64,000 nt of DNA from Pyxidicoccus fallax (lineage in GTDB: Bacteria > Myxococcota > Myxococcia > Myxococcales > Myxococcaceae), in the NCBI RefSeq assembly GCF_012933655.1, contig NZ_JABBJJ010000025.1, forward strand, positions 1-64,000, given 5' to 3'. Positions 8,677-17,798 of the stretch are shown in pieces (position 1 is the stretch's first letter; the number at the start of each line of letters is the position of its first letter). The translations under genes and the position numbers were made by a program. A model generated the notes under the pieces. That model ran no database searches. It saw nothing but the letters and a program-made list of their open reading frames with translations, and had not been told where the DNA came from.

Positions 8677-10395
8677 ATGTCCAGGTTGCGCTCCCTCCTG
8701 CTGCTCCTCTCACTGGCCACCGCTTGCGGTGAGCCCTCCGCCGTCGTTCCGGAACCGCCGCTTGGCGAGCGCGAGGATGCCGTCACCATTCCGTCCCGCG
8801 GCTTCGCCACGACGCTGGATGTCGGCACCTGGAACTTGGAGTACTTCGGCTCCACCTCGCAGGGCCCCGACAACGAGACGCTCCAGCTCCAGAACGCGCG
8901 CGACGTCATCCAGGGCGCGGACCTGGACCTCTGGGGCGTGCAGGAGATTGTGAGCGCCGCGCAGTTCAACACGCTCGTCTCGCAGCTCCCCGGCTACGCG
9001 GGGCTCCTCGGCAGTGATTCCATCGTGCAGGGCGGCAGCACGTACTACACCCCGGGCGAGCAGAAGGTGGGCCTGCTCTACAAGCCGGGCGTGGCCTCCA
9101 TCCTGGGCGCGCGGGTCATCCTCACCGCCGACGCGACGCTCTTCGGCGGCCGGCCTCCGCTCGAGGTGCGGATGCGCGTGAGCCTCAACGGGCACACCGA
9201 GGACCTGGTGGTCATCGTCCTGCACGCCAAGGCGATGAGCGACGTGGACAGCTGGCAGCGGCGCGTGGACGCCTCGCGCGTCCTCAAGTCGTTCCTGGAC
9301 AGCACGTGGCCGTCCGCCAAGGTGCTGGTGGTCGGTGACTTCAACGACGACGTGGACGTCTCCATCACCTCCGGCCGCGCGTCGCCGTACGACAACTTCG
9401 TGGCCGACGCGAACGACTACACCTTCCCCACCACGGTGCTGTCCAATGCGAACCTGACCTCCGTCATCGGCTACAAGGCGGTCATCGACCACCACCTGGC
9501 CACCAACGAGACGCAGGCCCTCTATGTCCCGGGCTCCGCCGAGGTGTACCGCGTGGATGCGTACATCTCCGACTACGACACCACGACCACGGACCACCTC
9601 CCCGTCCTCACGCGCTACTCCTGGGGCAACGCGGGCGCGTCGCTCACAGTGACGTCTCCCAACGGGGGCGAGAGCTGGGCGGGCGGAAGCTCGCGGGTCC
9701 TGACGTGGACGGCGAACCAGGTGGCCACCGTGGCGCTCGACTACTCGCTGGACGGCGGCGGGACGTGGGCGCTCATCGGCCACGCGGAGGGCGCGGCGGG
9801 CAGCTACACGTGGACGGTGCCGGACATCGCCACCTCGCAGGCCCGCGTCCGGGTGCGCGACGTGGCCAACGCGTCCATCAACGACAGCGGGGATGGCGTG
9901 TTCACCATCACCTCCGTCAACACGCCGGGCAACGTGGTGCTGCACGAGATTCTCGCCAACGAGATTGGCTCCGATGCCGGGACGGAGTTCGTCGAGCTTC
10001 TCAACACGGGCGGCTCGGCGGTGGACCTCAGCGGGTGGACGCTGTGGGACGCCACGGGCTCGCGGCACACCTTCGCCAGCGGCACCATCCTTGGCGCGGG
10101 CAGGGCGCTCGCCGTGTTCGGCAAGGCGGCCTCCATTCCGAATGGTGTGGGCAACGCGGTGGGTGCCACCACGGGCGGCCTGAGCCTCAACAACGGCGGT
10201 GACACCGTGACGCTCCAGAAGCCGGGCGGCGCGGTGGTGGACACGTACACCTACGCGGCGGGGCTCGCGGGGCAGGACGGCGTCTCCATGAACCGCAACC
10301 CGGATGGCAGCGCCACGGGGAGCTTCGTGCTCCACACCAGCCTGTCCACGCGCAGTGCCTCTCCGGGCACGCGCGCGAACGGCACCGCGTTCTGA
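8677..10395 (+). CDS. Secreted EEP-family nuclease lipoprotein with lamin-tail domain
   Basis: A 572-residue lipoprotein (lipobox-like LATAC at about residue 17). Residues 45-320 form an endonuclease/exonuclease/phosphatase domain: TWNLEYFG, LWGVQEI with the metal-binding Glu, VVGDFNDD and TTTDHLPV with the catalytic Asp-His. A beta-sandwich of the Kre9/KNH type follows (SPNGGESW...VLTW), then a C-terminal lamin-tail domain (LHEILAN, GTEFVELLNTG, LSGWTLWD). The likely job is degrading extracellular DNA at the surface, fitting a predator. It is monocistronic; a short GC palindrome at 10396-10407 lies directly after the stop. Confidence 0.87.
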   Translation: MSRLRSLLLLLSLATACGEPSAVVPEPPLGEREDAVTIPSRGFATTLDVGTWNLEYFGSTSQGPDNETLQLQNARDVIQGADLDLWGVQEIVSAAQFNTLVSQLPGYAGLLGSDSIVQGGSTYYTPGEQKVGLLYKPGVASILGARVILTADATLFGGRPPLEVRMRVSLNGHTEDLVVIVLHAKAMSDVDSWQRRVDASRVLKSFLDSTWPSAKVLVVGDFNDDVDVSITSGRASPYDNFVADANDYTFPTTVLSNANLTSVIGYKAVIDHHLATNETQALYVPGSAEVYRVDAYISDYDTTTTDHLPVLTRYSWGNAGASLTVTSPNGGESWAGGSSRVLTWTANQVATVALDYSLDGGGTWALIGHAEGAAGSYTWTVPDIATSQARVRVRDVANASINDSGDGVFTITSVNTPGNVVLHEILANEIGSDAGTEFVELLNTGGSAVDLSGWTLWDATGSRHTFASGTILGAGRALAVFGKAASIPNGVGNAVGATTGGLSLNNGGDTVTLQKPGGAVVDTYTYAAGLAGQDGVSMNRNPDGSATGSFVLHTSLSTRSASPGTRANGTAF

Positions 10396-10407
10396 CCGGC
10401 GCGCCGG

Positions 10408-10830
10408 CTACCTCGGCGGCGTGGCGCGGTTCCGGTCGATCCACTTCCGGGCCGCTTCCACGCTGTCGACGAACTCCACGTCGAAGCGCTTCTTCCCGGA
10501 CAGGAGCATCGCCATGGTGACGCCCTTGGCGGTGATTTTCTGCAGGAGGCCGCCGCCGACGTAGACCATGCCCCTGAACCAGTCCGAGCTGCTGTTGCGC
10601 GCGAGGTACTGGCGGGCCTCCTGCGAGAGCCGGGGGTAGGGGAAGCCCTCCATGGGCACCATCTCCACCACGCAGTACACGGGTCCCCGTGAGGTGACCT
10701 CGCGGAGGATGTCCACCCACCGTGGGGCGTCCTCCGCGGTGATCCACCCGCGCACCCGGGTCCAGAGGATGTCCGGCGACTCGAAGCGGAGCTGGTGGTT
10801 GCCGACGACCCATTCCCCTGATTGCGCCAT
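10408..10830 (-). CDS. Conserved STAS/SpoIIAA-like hypothetical protein
   Basis: A 140-residue soluble protein without signal peptide. The pattern ILWTRVRGWITAEDAPRWVD, then VYCVVEMVPMEGFP, and a C-terminal EFVDSVEAARKWID matches the strand-helix order of SpoIIAA/STAS-like folds, in which a small protein reports on membrane or regulatory state. No phosphorylatable Ser is obvious. The ATG at 10830 gives the compact domain; the frame continues upstream without coding character. It is separated from the SDR gene by about 100 bases, so it may have its own promoter. Confidence 0.7.
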   Translation of the reverse strand: MAQSGEWVVGNHQLRFESPDILWTRVRGWITAEDAPRWVDILREVTSRGPVYCVVEMVPMEGFPYPRLSQEARQYLARNSSSDWFRGMVYVGGGLLQKITAKGVTMAMLLSGKKRFDVEFVDSVEAARKWIDRNRATPPR

Positions 10831-10926
10831 GGCGGCCTCCCGTCGCCGCTGATTAGACGGGACGAGGCACCCGGCTGTGAAGCCGGGTCGCGAACGCCAC
10901 CCTTCAGCCCGTGCGTGGCGAGTCAC

Positions 10927-11694
10927 TCAGAGCGCGAACCCGCCCGTCACTTCGAGCCGCTGGCCGGTGAGCCAGCGGGTCTCCGGCGCGAGGAGCATGG
11001 CCACGATGCCGCCGATGTCGTCGGGCATGCCGACGCGGCCGAGCGCCGTTTGCGAGGTGACGAACTTCTGGAGCTCGGGGTCGCGCATCACGCCGCCGCC
11101 GAAGTCGGTCTCGATGCCGCCCGGCGCTACCACGTTGACCGTGATGCCCCGGGCGCCCAGCTCCCTGGCCATGTACCGCGTGAGGACCTCGACGCCGCCC
11201 TTCGCCGCCGCGTAGACAGAGGAGCCGGGGAACGTGTAGCGCGCGAGGCCCGAGGACACGTTCACGATGCGGCCACCGTCCGCGATGAGCGGAAGGAGCT
11301 TCTGCGAGAGGAAGAACGGGCCCTTGAGGTGGACGTTCATGAGCGCGTCGAACTGCTCCTCCGTGGTCTCCGCGAAGCTGGCCTGGCCGCCGTTGCCGGC
11401 GTTGTTCACGAGGAAGTCGAAGCGCTCGCGCTTCCACACGCGCCCGAGCTCGGCCTTCACCGACGCCGCGAAGGCGGTGAAGGTGTCGCTCCTGCCGACG
11501 TCGAGGCGCAGGATGGCGGCCCTGCGACCCCGGGCTTCAATCATCGCCGCCACCTCGCGCGCCTCCTTCTCCGCGGTCTGGTACGTGAGAATCACGTCGA
11601 CGCCACGGTCGGCGAGGTGGAGGGCCATGCTCCTACCCAGTCCACGGCTTCCGCCCGTGATGAGGGCGATGGGGTTGCTGTTCGTCGTGCTCAT
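10927..11694 (-). CDS. SDR family oxidoreductase
   Basis: A 255-residue classical short-chain dehydrogenase. The Rossmann motif TGGSRGLGR (TGxxxGxG) lies at residues 14-22, NNAG is present, NVSSG carries the catalytic Ser, and YAAAK supplies the Tyr and Lys. PGGIETDF and the C-terminal WLTGQRLEVTGGF are typical. It is transcribed away from an HxlR regulator 126 bases away, a pairing usually used for inducible reduction of reactive carbonyls or quinones. The ATG at 11694 is well placed against AGGGTCC-rich leader sequence. Confidence 0.93.
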   Translation of the reverse strand: MSTTNSNPIALITGGSRGLGRSMALHLADRGVDVILTYQTAEKEAREVAAMIEARGRRAAILRLDVGRSDTFTAFAASVKAELGRVWKRERFDFLVNNAGNGGQASFAETTEEQFDALMNVHLKGPFFLSQKLLPLIADGGRIVNVSSGLARYTFPGSSVYAAAKGGVEVLTRYMARELGARGITVNVVAPGGIETDFGGGVMRDPELQKFVTSQTALGRVGMPDDIGGIVAMLLAPETRWLTGQRLEVTGGFAL

Positions 11695-11782
11695 GAGGGT
11701 CCCTTTCCGAAACGGCTTTCGCTGTGCCGTGGAGGGGATGTGCTGTACGGCCCGGGCCGGCGCTAGATACTCTTTCGTGCTA

Positions 11783-11810
11783 TAGGCACCTGCACGTGCA
11801 GTAGGCACCT
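11783..11810. promoter_or_regulatory. Candidate HxlR operator between divergent genes
   Basis: The 9-mer TAGGCACCT occurs twice, at 11783-11791 and 11802-11810, and the perfect palindrome TGCACGTGCA lies between them at 11791-11800. The array sits in the 126-base gap between the SDR and HxlR starts, 10 bases from the HxlR ATG. This is where a self-repressing HxlR dimer would bind; the role is inferred. Confidence 0.5.
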
Positions 11811-11820
11811 CCTGGTAACC

Positions 11821-12198
11821 ATGCCTCCCGTCATCAAACAACTTCCGCCCGTGCCCGCGGAGCGGGCGCTCAAGGTGATTGGCGGCCGATGGAAGGCCGT
11901 CATCCTCTACTACCTGTTCGAGGGGCCGAAGCGGCTCTCGGAGCTCAAGCGGCTGGCGCCCGGCGCGAGCCAGAAGGTGCTGGTCCAACAGCTTCGCGAG
12001 ATGGAGGAGCACGGCATCGTCCACCGCAAGGTCTTCGCTCAAGTGCCTCCACGCGTGGAGTACTCGGCGACGAAGCTGGGCCTCAGCCTCCAGCCCATCA
12101 TCGCGTCACTCTGTGAGTGGGGACGCCGCCATGCGGCGGAGCTGAACGCCATCGATGAAACCGAGGAGCGCGCGGAGGGCACCCGCAGGGCCCGGTAG
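11821..12198 (+). CDS. HxlR family transcriptional regulator
   Basis: A 125-residue winged-helix protein. ERALKVIGGRWKAVILYYL is the HxlR opening, RLSELKRLAPGASQKVLVQQ holds the recognition helix, REMEEHGIVHRK is the wing helix, and PPRVEYSATKLGLSLQPI ends the domain. It lacks the common N-terminal redox Cys of aldehyde-sensing members such as YodB. It is divergent from the SDR gene, probably its target, and stops 2 bases before the convergent kinase gene. Confidence 0.92.
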   Translation: MPPVIKQLPPVPAERALKVIGGRWKAVILYYLFEGPKRLSELKRLAPGASQKVLVQQLREMEEHGIVHRKVFAQVPPRVEYSATKLGLSLQPIIASLCEWGRRHAAELNAIDETEERAEGTRRAR

Positions 12199-12200
12199 AC

Positions 12201-15140
12201 TCAGGGCACGCCGTGCGCCGCGAGCCACCGGGAGGCCTCGGCTTCCTTCGGGTGGCCCGTCCGGCGCCACTGCTCGCGGGCCTGCGAGGCCAGCTCCACC
12301 GCGCGGGGGCGCTGCTTCGCGTCCACGTCCCAGAGGACCCGGGCCACGTTGAGCCGTACGGTGGCGCGGGCGGCCGGCGGCGCCAGCACGAGCGCGCGCT
12401 CGAGGAACGGGAGCGCCTGGGTGGGCCGTCCCCGATTCAGCCAGAGCTCACCGAATCCCATCAGCGGATGGGCCACCTCCGGCGAGTCCTTGCCCAGCGC
12501 CTTCTGCAGCACCGCCAGGCCGCGGTCGAGCCGTGCCTCCGCCTCGGGGTAGCGCTTCAACCTGGCGAGCGTGATGCCCAGGGCCGACAGCGTGTCACCC
12601 ACGAGGGCGTGGTCGGGGCCCAGCTCCTTCTCCCGCAGCGCCAGGGTGCGCGAGTGGAAGGCGAGCGCCTCTTCGTGGCGCCCCAGCTCCGTGAGGGCGG
12701 TGCCCATGTTGGCCAGCGGTCCCGCCAGGTCCGGGTGCTCCGCGCCCAAAAGCCGCTCCTTCAGGGCGAGCGCCTGCGCGCTGATGTCCAGCCCCTCCTG
12801 GAGTCGCCCCAGGTCGAGCAGCGCGATGCCCAGGTTGCTCAGCGCGGTGGCGACGAGGGGGTGCTCGGGGCCGAACAGCTTCCGTTGCAGCGTCGCCACC
12901 CGCTCGAGCGTCTCCAGCGCCTCGCGCAGCCGCCCCAGCTCCTTCTGCACGGCGGCGACGTAGGTGAGGGCGGCGACGGTGTCCGGGTGCTCGGGCCCGA
13001 GCACCTTCTGTCGCAGGGCCACGGCACGCCCCACCTTGTCGAGGGCGTCCTCGTTGCGGGCCTGCCACCAGGACACGATGCCGAGCTGGAGGAGGGAGTC
13101 GGCCACCATGGGGTGCTCGGGGCCGAGCGCCTTCAGCCGCAGGGCGAGCGCCTGCTCGTGCCGTCTGCGTGCCTCGTCGTAGCGGCCCACCTTCACCAGC
13201 ACGGCGCCGAGCGTGCTGTGCGCGAGGGCCCGCACCGCGTCGTCGCCGGTGGCCTCCGCGAGCGCGTCCACCGCGGGCTCCAGGTGCAGCGCCTCCGGGT
13301 GGCGCCCGCTCCGCTTGCTCAATGCGTGGACCAGGGAACTCACCGCGCGGGCCATCAGCACCGGCTCCCGGCTCCTCGCGGCCTCCGTGAGCGCCTCGCG
13401 CGTCAGCGCCTCCGCGCCCGGGTAGTCGCCCACGCCGTCGCGCAGCCGCGCCAGCAGGAAGAGCGCCTGCGCGTGGAGCGGCGCATGGCCCACCCCCTTC
13501 GCCTCCGCGAGCAGCGTCTCGCCCGGCTTCAGCCCCTGCGGGTACTGGCCTGCGCCGAGCAGCGCGTCCACCCGGTCCACCTGTTCCTGCAGCGCCTCCA
13601 CCTTCGCGCGCGTCGCCGGGTCCTCCGGGGGAGGCACCGCCGCCGTGAGCGCGCGGTCATCCGCGCAGTCCTCCAGCGGCGGCAACCCGCGGACGGCCTG
13701 CACGGCCTTGTCGAGCATCGTCCGGTCCGCGCCGCCCGCCAGCAGCTCCGTGGTGGCGCGGAGCCGGACGCGCCGGCGCTCCAGGCAGGACTCCCGCAGC
13801 TGCATCAACCGCACGGGCCCCGCCGTGTCACCGCGCGTGGCCTCGCACACCTCCGCGCTCTGCCGTGCCCACTGGCCGGCATAGTCATCCAGCGCCGCGC
13901 CGACGCGCTCGGAGGTGTCCCGTGCATGGGGCGCGCCGGTGTCCAGCAGCGACTGCTGGACGCGTGCCTTCATCGCCGTGTCCCAGATGCCCGCGAGCCG
14001 TGCCTCCTGGCCACCGCACTCGGGCTCCCGCGCGCGCTGGAGGGCCCAACCCCCCACGGCCATTCCCGCGAGCAGCACGCCCGCCGCGGCCTTCGCCATG
14101 CCGCGGCGCCGCCGCGCCTCGGGGTCATCCTCCAGCGCGGTCAGCAGCTCCGTCATCGAGGCGGGGCGCTCGCCGGGTGCCTCGCGCAGTCCGCGCAGCA
14201 CGGCGCGAGTCACCTGGCCGGGAACTTCCGAGCGGGCCGGGGGCGCCGCCGGTCCCTCGCGCCGCGAGCGCAGCAGCTCCGACAGGCTCTGGCCCGTGAA
14301 GGGCGGCTGGCCATACAGCGCGAGATAGAGGGCCACGCAGAAGGCGAACAAGTCACTGCGGACGTCGGCGGGCTGGCCCTCCAGCAGTTCGGGGGCCATG
14401 TAGAAGGGCGTGCCCATCAGCGCGCCGGGCAGGGTGAGCGAGCCGCTCAGGGCGGTGTCCGCGGGCAGGGTGAAGGGGAGGGAGGACTCGACGGGGGAGG
14501 CCGGCCCCGAGCGCGCGAGGCCGAAGTCCGTCACGCGCACGCGCCCGTCGCGGCCCACCAGCACGTTGTCGGGCTTGAAGTCCCGGTGAATGAGGCCGGC
14601 CGCGTGGGCGGCGGCCAGTCCGCGGCCGGCGGCCACGTACGCGGCCAGCAGCTCGCGCCAGGAGCGGGGCTGGGACTCCTGCCAGCCGCTCAGCGTCTGT
14701 CCCTCCACGTACTCCATCGCGAGGAAGACAGAGCCGTCCTCCAGCGTGCCCGCGTCGTAGACGGCCACCACGTTCGGGTGGGACAGGCGGGCCATGGCCT
14801 GCGCCTCGCGCACGAGCCGGGCGTCGCCGGACGTGGCCCCGGGAGCGGTGTTCCGGTAGCGCAGCAGCTTCAGCGCCACCCGCCGGTCGAGCCGGGCGTC
14901 ATACGCGGCCAGCACCAGGCCCATGCCGCCCTGGCCCACCTGCTCCAGCACCGTGTAGCGGCCGGCCAGCACGTGTCCCGGCACCGGCATGTCGGACGCG
15001 AGCTGCTTCGCTTTTGACGAGGCCCAGGTGACGGTGGAGCTCAGCGCGGAGGCGGCCAGCGGAACGACGGTGGGCGCGGACGCCTCCGTCTCCATGTCGG
15101 CGGGAGGCTGGCCGTGTCCTCCCCGCGCTTCGTCGCTCAT
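12201..15140 (-). CDS. Hanks-type Ser/Thr kinase with membrane helix and TPRs
   Basis: A 979-residue kinase. The catalytic domain spans about 61-330: glycine loop [13 protein letters not shown] with Lys91, HRDFKPDN with Asp187, DFG at 205-207 and [10 protein letters not shown] helix near 395-415 ([18 protein letters not shown]) anchors it, followed by roughly 550 residues of TPRs of kinesin-light-chain type (LGPEHP repeats, about 42-residue period). The architecture is common in myxobacteria, where TPRs recruit partners. The ATG at 15140 has GGAGG upstream. Substrate and signal are not visible. It faces an outer-membrane protein gene across a 376-base gap. Confidence 0.93.
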   Translation of the reverse strand: MSDEARGGHGQPPADMETEASAPTVVPLAASALSSTVTWASSKAKQLASDMPVPGHVLAGRYTVLEQVGQGGMGLVLAAYDARLDRRVALKLLRYRNTAPGATSGDARLVREAQAMARLSHPNVVAVYDAGTLEDGSVFLAMEYVEGQTLSGWQESQPRSWRELLAAYVAAGRGLAAAHAAGLIHRDFKPDNVLVGRDGRVRVTDFGLARSGPASPVESSLPFTLPADTALSGSLTLPGALMGTPFYMAPELLEGQPADVRSDLFAFCVALYLALYGQPPFTGQSLSELLRSRREGPAAPPARSEVPGQVTRAVLRGLREAPGERPASMTELLTALEDDPEARRRRGMAKAAAGVLLAGMAVGGWALQRAREPECGGQEARLAGIWDTAMKARVQQSLLDTGAPHARDTSERVGAALDDYAGQWARQSAEVCEATRGDTAGPVRLMQLRESCLERRRVRLRATTELLAGGADRTMLDKAVQAVRGLPPLEDCADDRALTAAVPPPEDPATRAKVEALQEQVDRVDALLGAGQYPQGLKPGETLLAEAKGVGHAPLHAQALFLLARLRDGVGDYPGAEALTREALTEAARSREPVLMARAVSSLVHALSKRSGRHPEALHLEPAVDALAEATGDDAVRALAHSTLGAVLVKVGRYDEARRRHEQALALRLKALGPEHPMVADSLLQLGIVSWWQARNEDALDKVGRAVALRQKVLGPEHPDTVAALTYVAAVQKELGRLREALETLERVATLQRKLFGPEHPLVATALSNLGIALLDLGRLQEGLDISAQALALKERLLGAEHPDLAGPLANMGTALTELGRHEEALAFHSRTLALREKELGPDHALVGDTLSALGITLARLKRYPEAEARLDRGLAVLQKALGKDSPEVAHPLMGFGELWLNRGRPTQALPFLERALVLAPPAARATVRLNVARVLWDVDAKQRPRAVELASQAREQWRRTGHPKEAEASRWLAAHGVP

Positions 15141-15516
15141 CCCCAAGCCTCCGCGTCCCGGGCTCGACACCAGGTCGCCCCCGGCCCACCCCCGCACGCT
15201 ACCGGGGGAGTCCTCCGGACTTCCAGGCCCCCCGCGAGGACGCCTCGCAGCGAGAGGCGGAGGATGCGAGACCCCACGCAGCCCCACGGGGAGTCATCCT
15301 GACAGGCAGGGGCAGCCGGGCTTTTCGAACGCTCCGCCTGAGCGATGTGTCGCGCGGAGGATGAAGGCACGGACATTGCGCGCGAAAGCACACGCTTCAC
15401 GTCACGCGCCCCGTGCAGGTGCGCGGTCAGTGAGCACCTGCCCGGGGGCGCCTCCGCCGTGGGGCGGAATGGGGCGCTGGTGGAGACCCGTCGTCGGGTC
15501 TCGGGGAGGCATGACT
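15141..15516. other. Divergent intergenic region
   Basis: No gene is seen here. The first half holds the leader of the kinase on the minus strand and the second half the leader of the outer-membrane protein. The only clear structure is the hairpin at 15483-15502. Confidence 0.5.
15483..15502 (+). promoter_or_regulatory. Hairpin abutting a ribosome-binding site
   Basis: GAGACCC at 15483-15489 pairs perfectly with GGGTCTC at 15496-15502 around a 6-base loop. The next bases are the GGGGAGG ribosome site of the outer-membrane protein gene. It could stabilise the message or tune translation. Confidence 0.35.
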
Positions 15517-16095
15517 ATGTTGGGTCGCGGTATTCGTTGGGTGGGCGCGGCGCTCGCGCTCGGGGTGGCGTCGGTGGCCTCGGCGCAGGAGAGCCCCGTC
15601 GAGAAGGTCGAGGAGAGCACGGCCGCGGGCTCTTTCGGTGAGACGGGCCAGCTCGTCATCAGCCAGGAGCTGCAATTCAATCTCACCTACAACACGGCGG
15701 GCACGGACAACTTCACCATCGTGCTCGCGCCGGGCGCGGACTACTTCCTCCGGGAGAACCTGTCCGTGGGTGCCGGTGTCAGCTTCGGGCAGATCTTCCA
15801 GGAGGGGGAGGATGCCACCTCCGTCGGCCTCAACGTTCGCCTGGGCTACAACCTGCCCTACGACAAGAACCTCTCGCTCTGGCCGAAGCTGACCGTGGGC
15901 TTCCTCTACAACAAGGAGACGACGTTCCTGTTCGGCCCGGACGGCACCTTCTTCCAGCTGGGGGCCTTCGCGCCCATCGTGCTGCATCCGGCGTCGCACT
16001 TCTTCGTGGGGCTCGGCCCCAACTTGGACATCCTGCTGGGTGACAGCGAGGGCCTGTCCTTCGGTGTCCGCTCCGTCGTCGGCGGCTACTTCTAG
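15517..16095 (+). CDS. Outer-membrane beta-barrel protein
   Basis: A 192-residue exported protein with a signal peptide cleaved after ASA (GVASVASAQES). The mature part has alternating amphipathic strands (LVISQELQFNLTYN, FTIVLAPGADYFL, SVGLNVRLGYNL, LWPKLTVGFLY) and ends in the aromatic GGYF typical of barrels recognised by BamA. About eight strands are likely. The ATG at 15517 is preferred because the GGGGAGG site lies 7 bases upstream; an ATG at 15511 would be too close. Function unknown, probably structural or small-pore. Confidence 0.8.
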   Translation: MLGRGIRWVGAALALGVASVASAQESPVEKVEESTAAGSFGETGQLVISQELQFNLTYNTAGTDNFTIVLAPGADYFLRENLSVGAGVSFGQIFQEGEDATSVGLNVRLGYNLPYDKNLSLWPKLTVGFLYNKETTFLFGPDGTFFQLGAFAPIVLHPASHFFVGLGPNLDILLGDSEGLSFGVRSVVGGYF

Positions 16096-16114
16096 GCCGC
16101 CGCTCGCAGTCGCG

Positions 16115-16450
16115 TCACGACAAGCGGTCCGCGAGCCCGCGGGCCACGTCGCGCAGCGCCTGCCGGTGCTGGGCAACGCGGCCCCGGGCCCAGTCGGACG
16201 CCAGCTCCAGCTCCTCCGCGAAGAAGAGGTCCTCGCCGAGCCCCTCGACCTGCACCTGGATGAGCGGGTCCGCCGGGTACTGCGTGGTCGGGTCGTCGTA
16301 CACCAGCGCCACCACCACGCCCGTGTGGCCGAGGAACCGCTGGCTGATGGTGCCATCGTCCGAGCGGCTCACGATTCTCACGGCCTCGCCAATGCGCACC
16401 GGCGCGCCGTCCACATCACTGCACACGATGAGAGAGGGGTCCTGGGTCAT
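16115..16450 (-). CDS. Small SH3-like protein of the ECF operon
   Basis: A 111-residue cytosolic protein not assigned to a named family. The stretch GEAVRIVSRSDDG, then GHTGVVVALVYDD, DPLIQVQVEG and DLFFAEELE reads as a small five-stranded SH3 or KOW-like barrel followed by a helix. The ATG at 16450 overlaps the TGA of the anti-sigma-like gene (ATGA), so it is translated with the sigma system and is probably part of its circuit or an effector. Confidence 0.65.
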   Translation of the reverse strand: MTQDPSLIVCSDVDGAPVRIGEAVRIVSRSDDGTISQRFLGHTGVVVALVYDDPTTQYPADPLIQVQVEGLGEDLFFAEELELASDWARGRVAQHRQALRDVARGLADRLS

Positions 16451-17112
16451 GGCGCGTAGGAACGGGGTTTGAGCGACTTGGAGATGACCAGCGACGCGGC
16501 GGCGACGATGCTCCACGCCAGAAGGTGGTGACCGGCGACGTGCCGCCAGTCCTGCGCGCAGGCGAGCTCGCCCAGGAAGGCGCCCGTCGTCCCCACCGCC
16601 AGCCCCGCCACCAGGGCGCGCAGCGGGTCGAACACGGCGGCGCGCAGCGCGAGCACCGCCACCACCAGCGGCACCAGGCCCACCGCCACATGGCTGGCCG
16701 TGCACACCCAGCCGGGCAGGGTGGGCGTGGAGTGCGGCGTGCCCCGCGCGAGCACCAGCACCGCCGCGCAGGTCATGGCCAGCACCACACCGAAGCGCCG
16801 CAGCCCGCGGCCTCTCGGAGAAAGCGCGCCCCAGGCGCAGATGGCGCTCGTGCCCAGCAGCAGCACCAGCAGGTGCGCGCGGCCCAGCAGCGTGGCGCCG
16901 CTGACGGCGCCCACGGCGAGCATCACCAGGGCCACCACGAGCGCCAGGCCTCCCGAGGCCGCCATCAGCCACACCGCCTGCGTGCGCCAGTGCCGCACCG
17001 GACGGCGCAGCGCCAGCTCTCCCCGGGCCGCCGCGAGCACGCGCTCGGCCGCGCCGCCGTCGCGCGGAGGCTCCTGGGAGAGCAGCCCGTCGAGGTCGAG
17101 GGGCGGGCTCAT
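16447..17112 (-). CDS. Putative membrane anti-sigma factor
   Basis: A 221-residue inner-membrane protein with a short cytoplasmic N-terminus (PPLDLDGLLSQEPP) and six predicted membrane helices. The helix count and the C-terminal Gly-Thr-Thr-Gly, Cys and His cluster (GTTGAFLGELACAQDW, AGHHLLAW) resemble NrsF/DUF1109-type anti-sigma factors. Its start overlaps the stop of the ECF sigma gene by 4 bases, the usual arrangement. It probably holds the sigma factor at the membrane until a signal is sensed. Confidence 0.7.
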   Translation of the reverse strand: MSPPLDLDGLLSQEPPRDGGAAERVLAAARGELALRRPVRHWRTQAVWLMAASGGLALVVALVMLAVGAVSGATLLGRAHLLVLLLGTSAICAWGALSPRGRGLRRFGVVLAMTCAAVLVLARGTPHSTPTLPGWVCTASHVAVGLVPLVVAVLALRAAVFDPLRALVAGLAVGTTGAFLGELACAQDWRHVAGHHLLAWSIVAAASLVISKSLKPRSYAP

Positions 17113-17654
17113 CGCGCCGCCTCCAGCGGGGCCAGCAGCTCGCGCAGCCGCTCATAGCCCCGGTGCGCGCGCAGCCGGGCCGCTCCCGCGGTGATGCCCC
17201 GCAGCGCGGCGATCTCCTCGAAGGACCAGCCCTCCACCTTGCTGAGGACCACCGCCTCGCGCTGGTCGGGATGCAACTGTTGCAACGCGTCCAGCAACTG
17301 CCTGCGCATGCCGGGGTCTCCCTCCGGCGGCTGGACGGACGCGGGGCCGGAGGCATCCTCCTGGGAGGCGTACGCGTCCACGTGCTGCTGGTGGCGCAGC
17401 GCATCCCGCGCGGCGTTGGCGGCGATGGTCATCAGCCACGGCAGGAAGCGGGTGCCCGGCTCGTACCGGCCCCGTGCCCGGATGACGGACAGGAAGGTGG
17501 ACTGCAAGAGGTCCTCCGCGAGCGGAGCACTGCGCACCATCCGCGTCAGGAAGCCCTGCACCCGCCCGGAGTGCCGGGCGAAGAGGGCCTCGAAGGCGTC
17601 GTGTGCTCCGTCGCGAAACCGTTCCATGAGCTCTTCGTCCGTCGGACTCCCCAT
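17109..17654 (-). CDS. ECF-type RNA polymerase sigma factor
   Basis: A 181-residue sigma-70 family protein. Region 2 runs over residues 12-80 (AFEALFARHSGRVQGFL, LAEDLLQSTFLSV, FLPWLMTIAANAARD) and region 4 over 120-170 (LHPDQREAVVLSKVEG, SFEEIAALRG, LRAHRGYERL). The ATG at 17654 is 7 bases after GGGAG; a GTG at 17657 is a poorer choice. It is the first gene of a three-gene unit in which every start overlaps the preceding stop. An ECF-like promoter lies directly upstream. Confidence 0.92.
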   Translation of the reverse strand: MGSPTDEELMERFRDGAHDAFEALFARHSGRVQGFLTRMVRSAPLAEDLLQSTFLSVIRARGRYEPGTRFLPWLMTIAANAARDALRHQQHVDAYASQEDASGPASVQPPEGDPGMRRQLLDALQQLHPDQREAVVLSKVEGWSFEEIAALRGITAGAARLRAHRGYERLRELLAPLEAAR

Positions 17655-17665
17655 CACCCGTCTCC

Positions 17666-17693
17666 CGTACGGCTCACCCCCGAAAGTGTTTCC
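17666..17693 (-). promoter_or_regulatory. Candidate autoregulated ECF promoter
   Basis: Read on the minus strand, GGAAAC (17693-17688) stands 16 bases from CGTACG (17671-17666), the -35 and -10 layout of many ECF promoters. A start site 6-8 bases further would place the message nearly at the sigma start codon, so it would be leaderless or use a slightly later start. More GGAAAC elements on the other strand at 17732-17749 form an imperfect mirror. Confidence 0.4.
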
Positions 17694-17798
17694 AGGCGCC
17701 CGAGCTGACCGGCTCGGGGCGCCAAGTTGCTGGAAACATAGGGGAAACCAGCGGGCGCTGGCTCGCCAGAACGGAGGGCGGCCAGCCGGGCGGGAAAA

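Noticed and set aside
12213-15017. Long open frame opposite the kinase-TPR gene
   Set aside because: No motif, extreme His/Arg/Gln content and no ribosome site; explained by GC-rich codons of the kinase.
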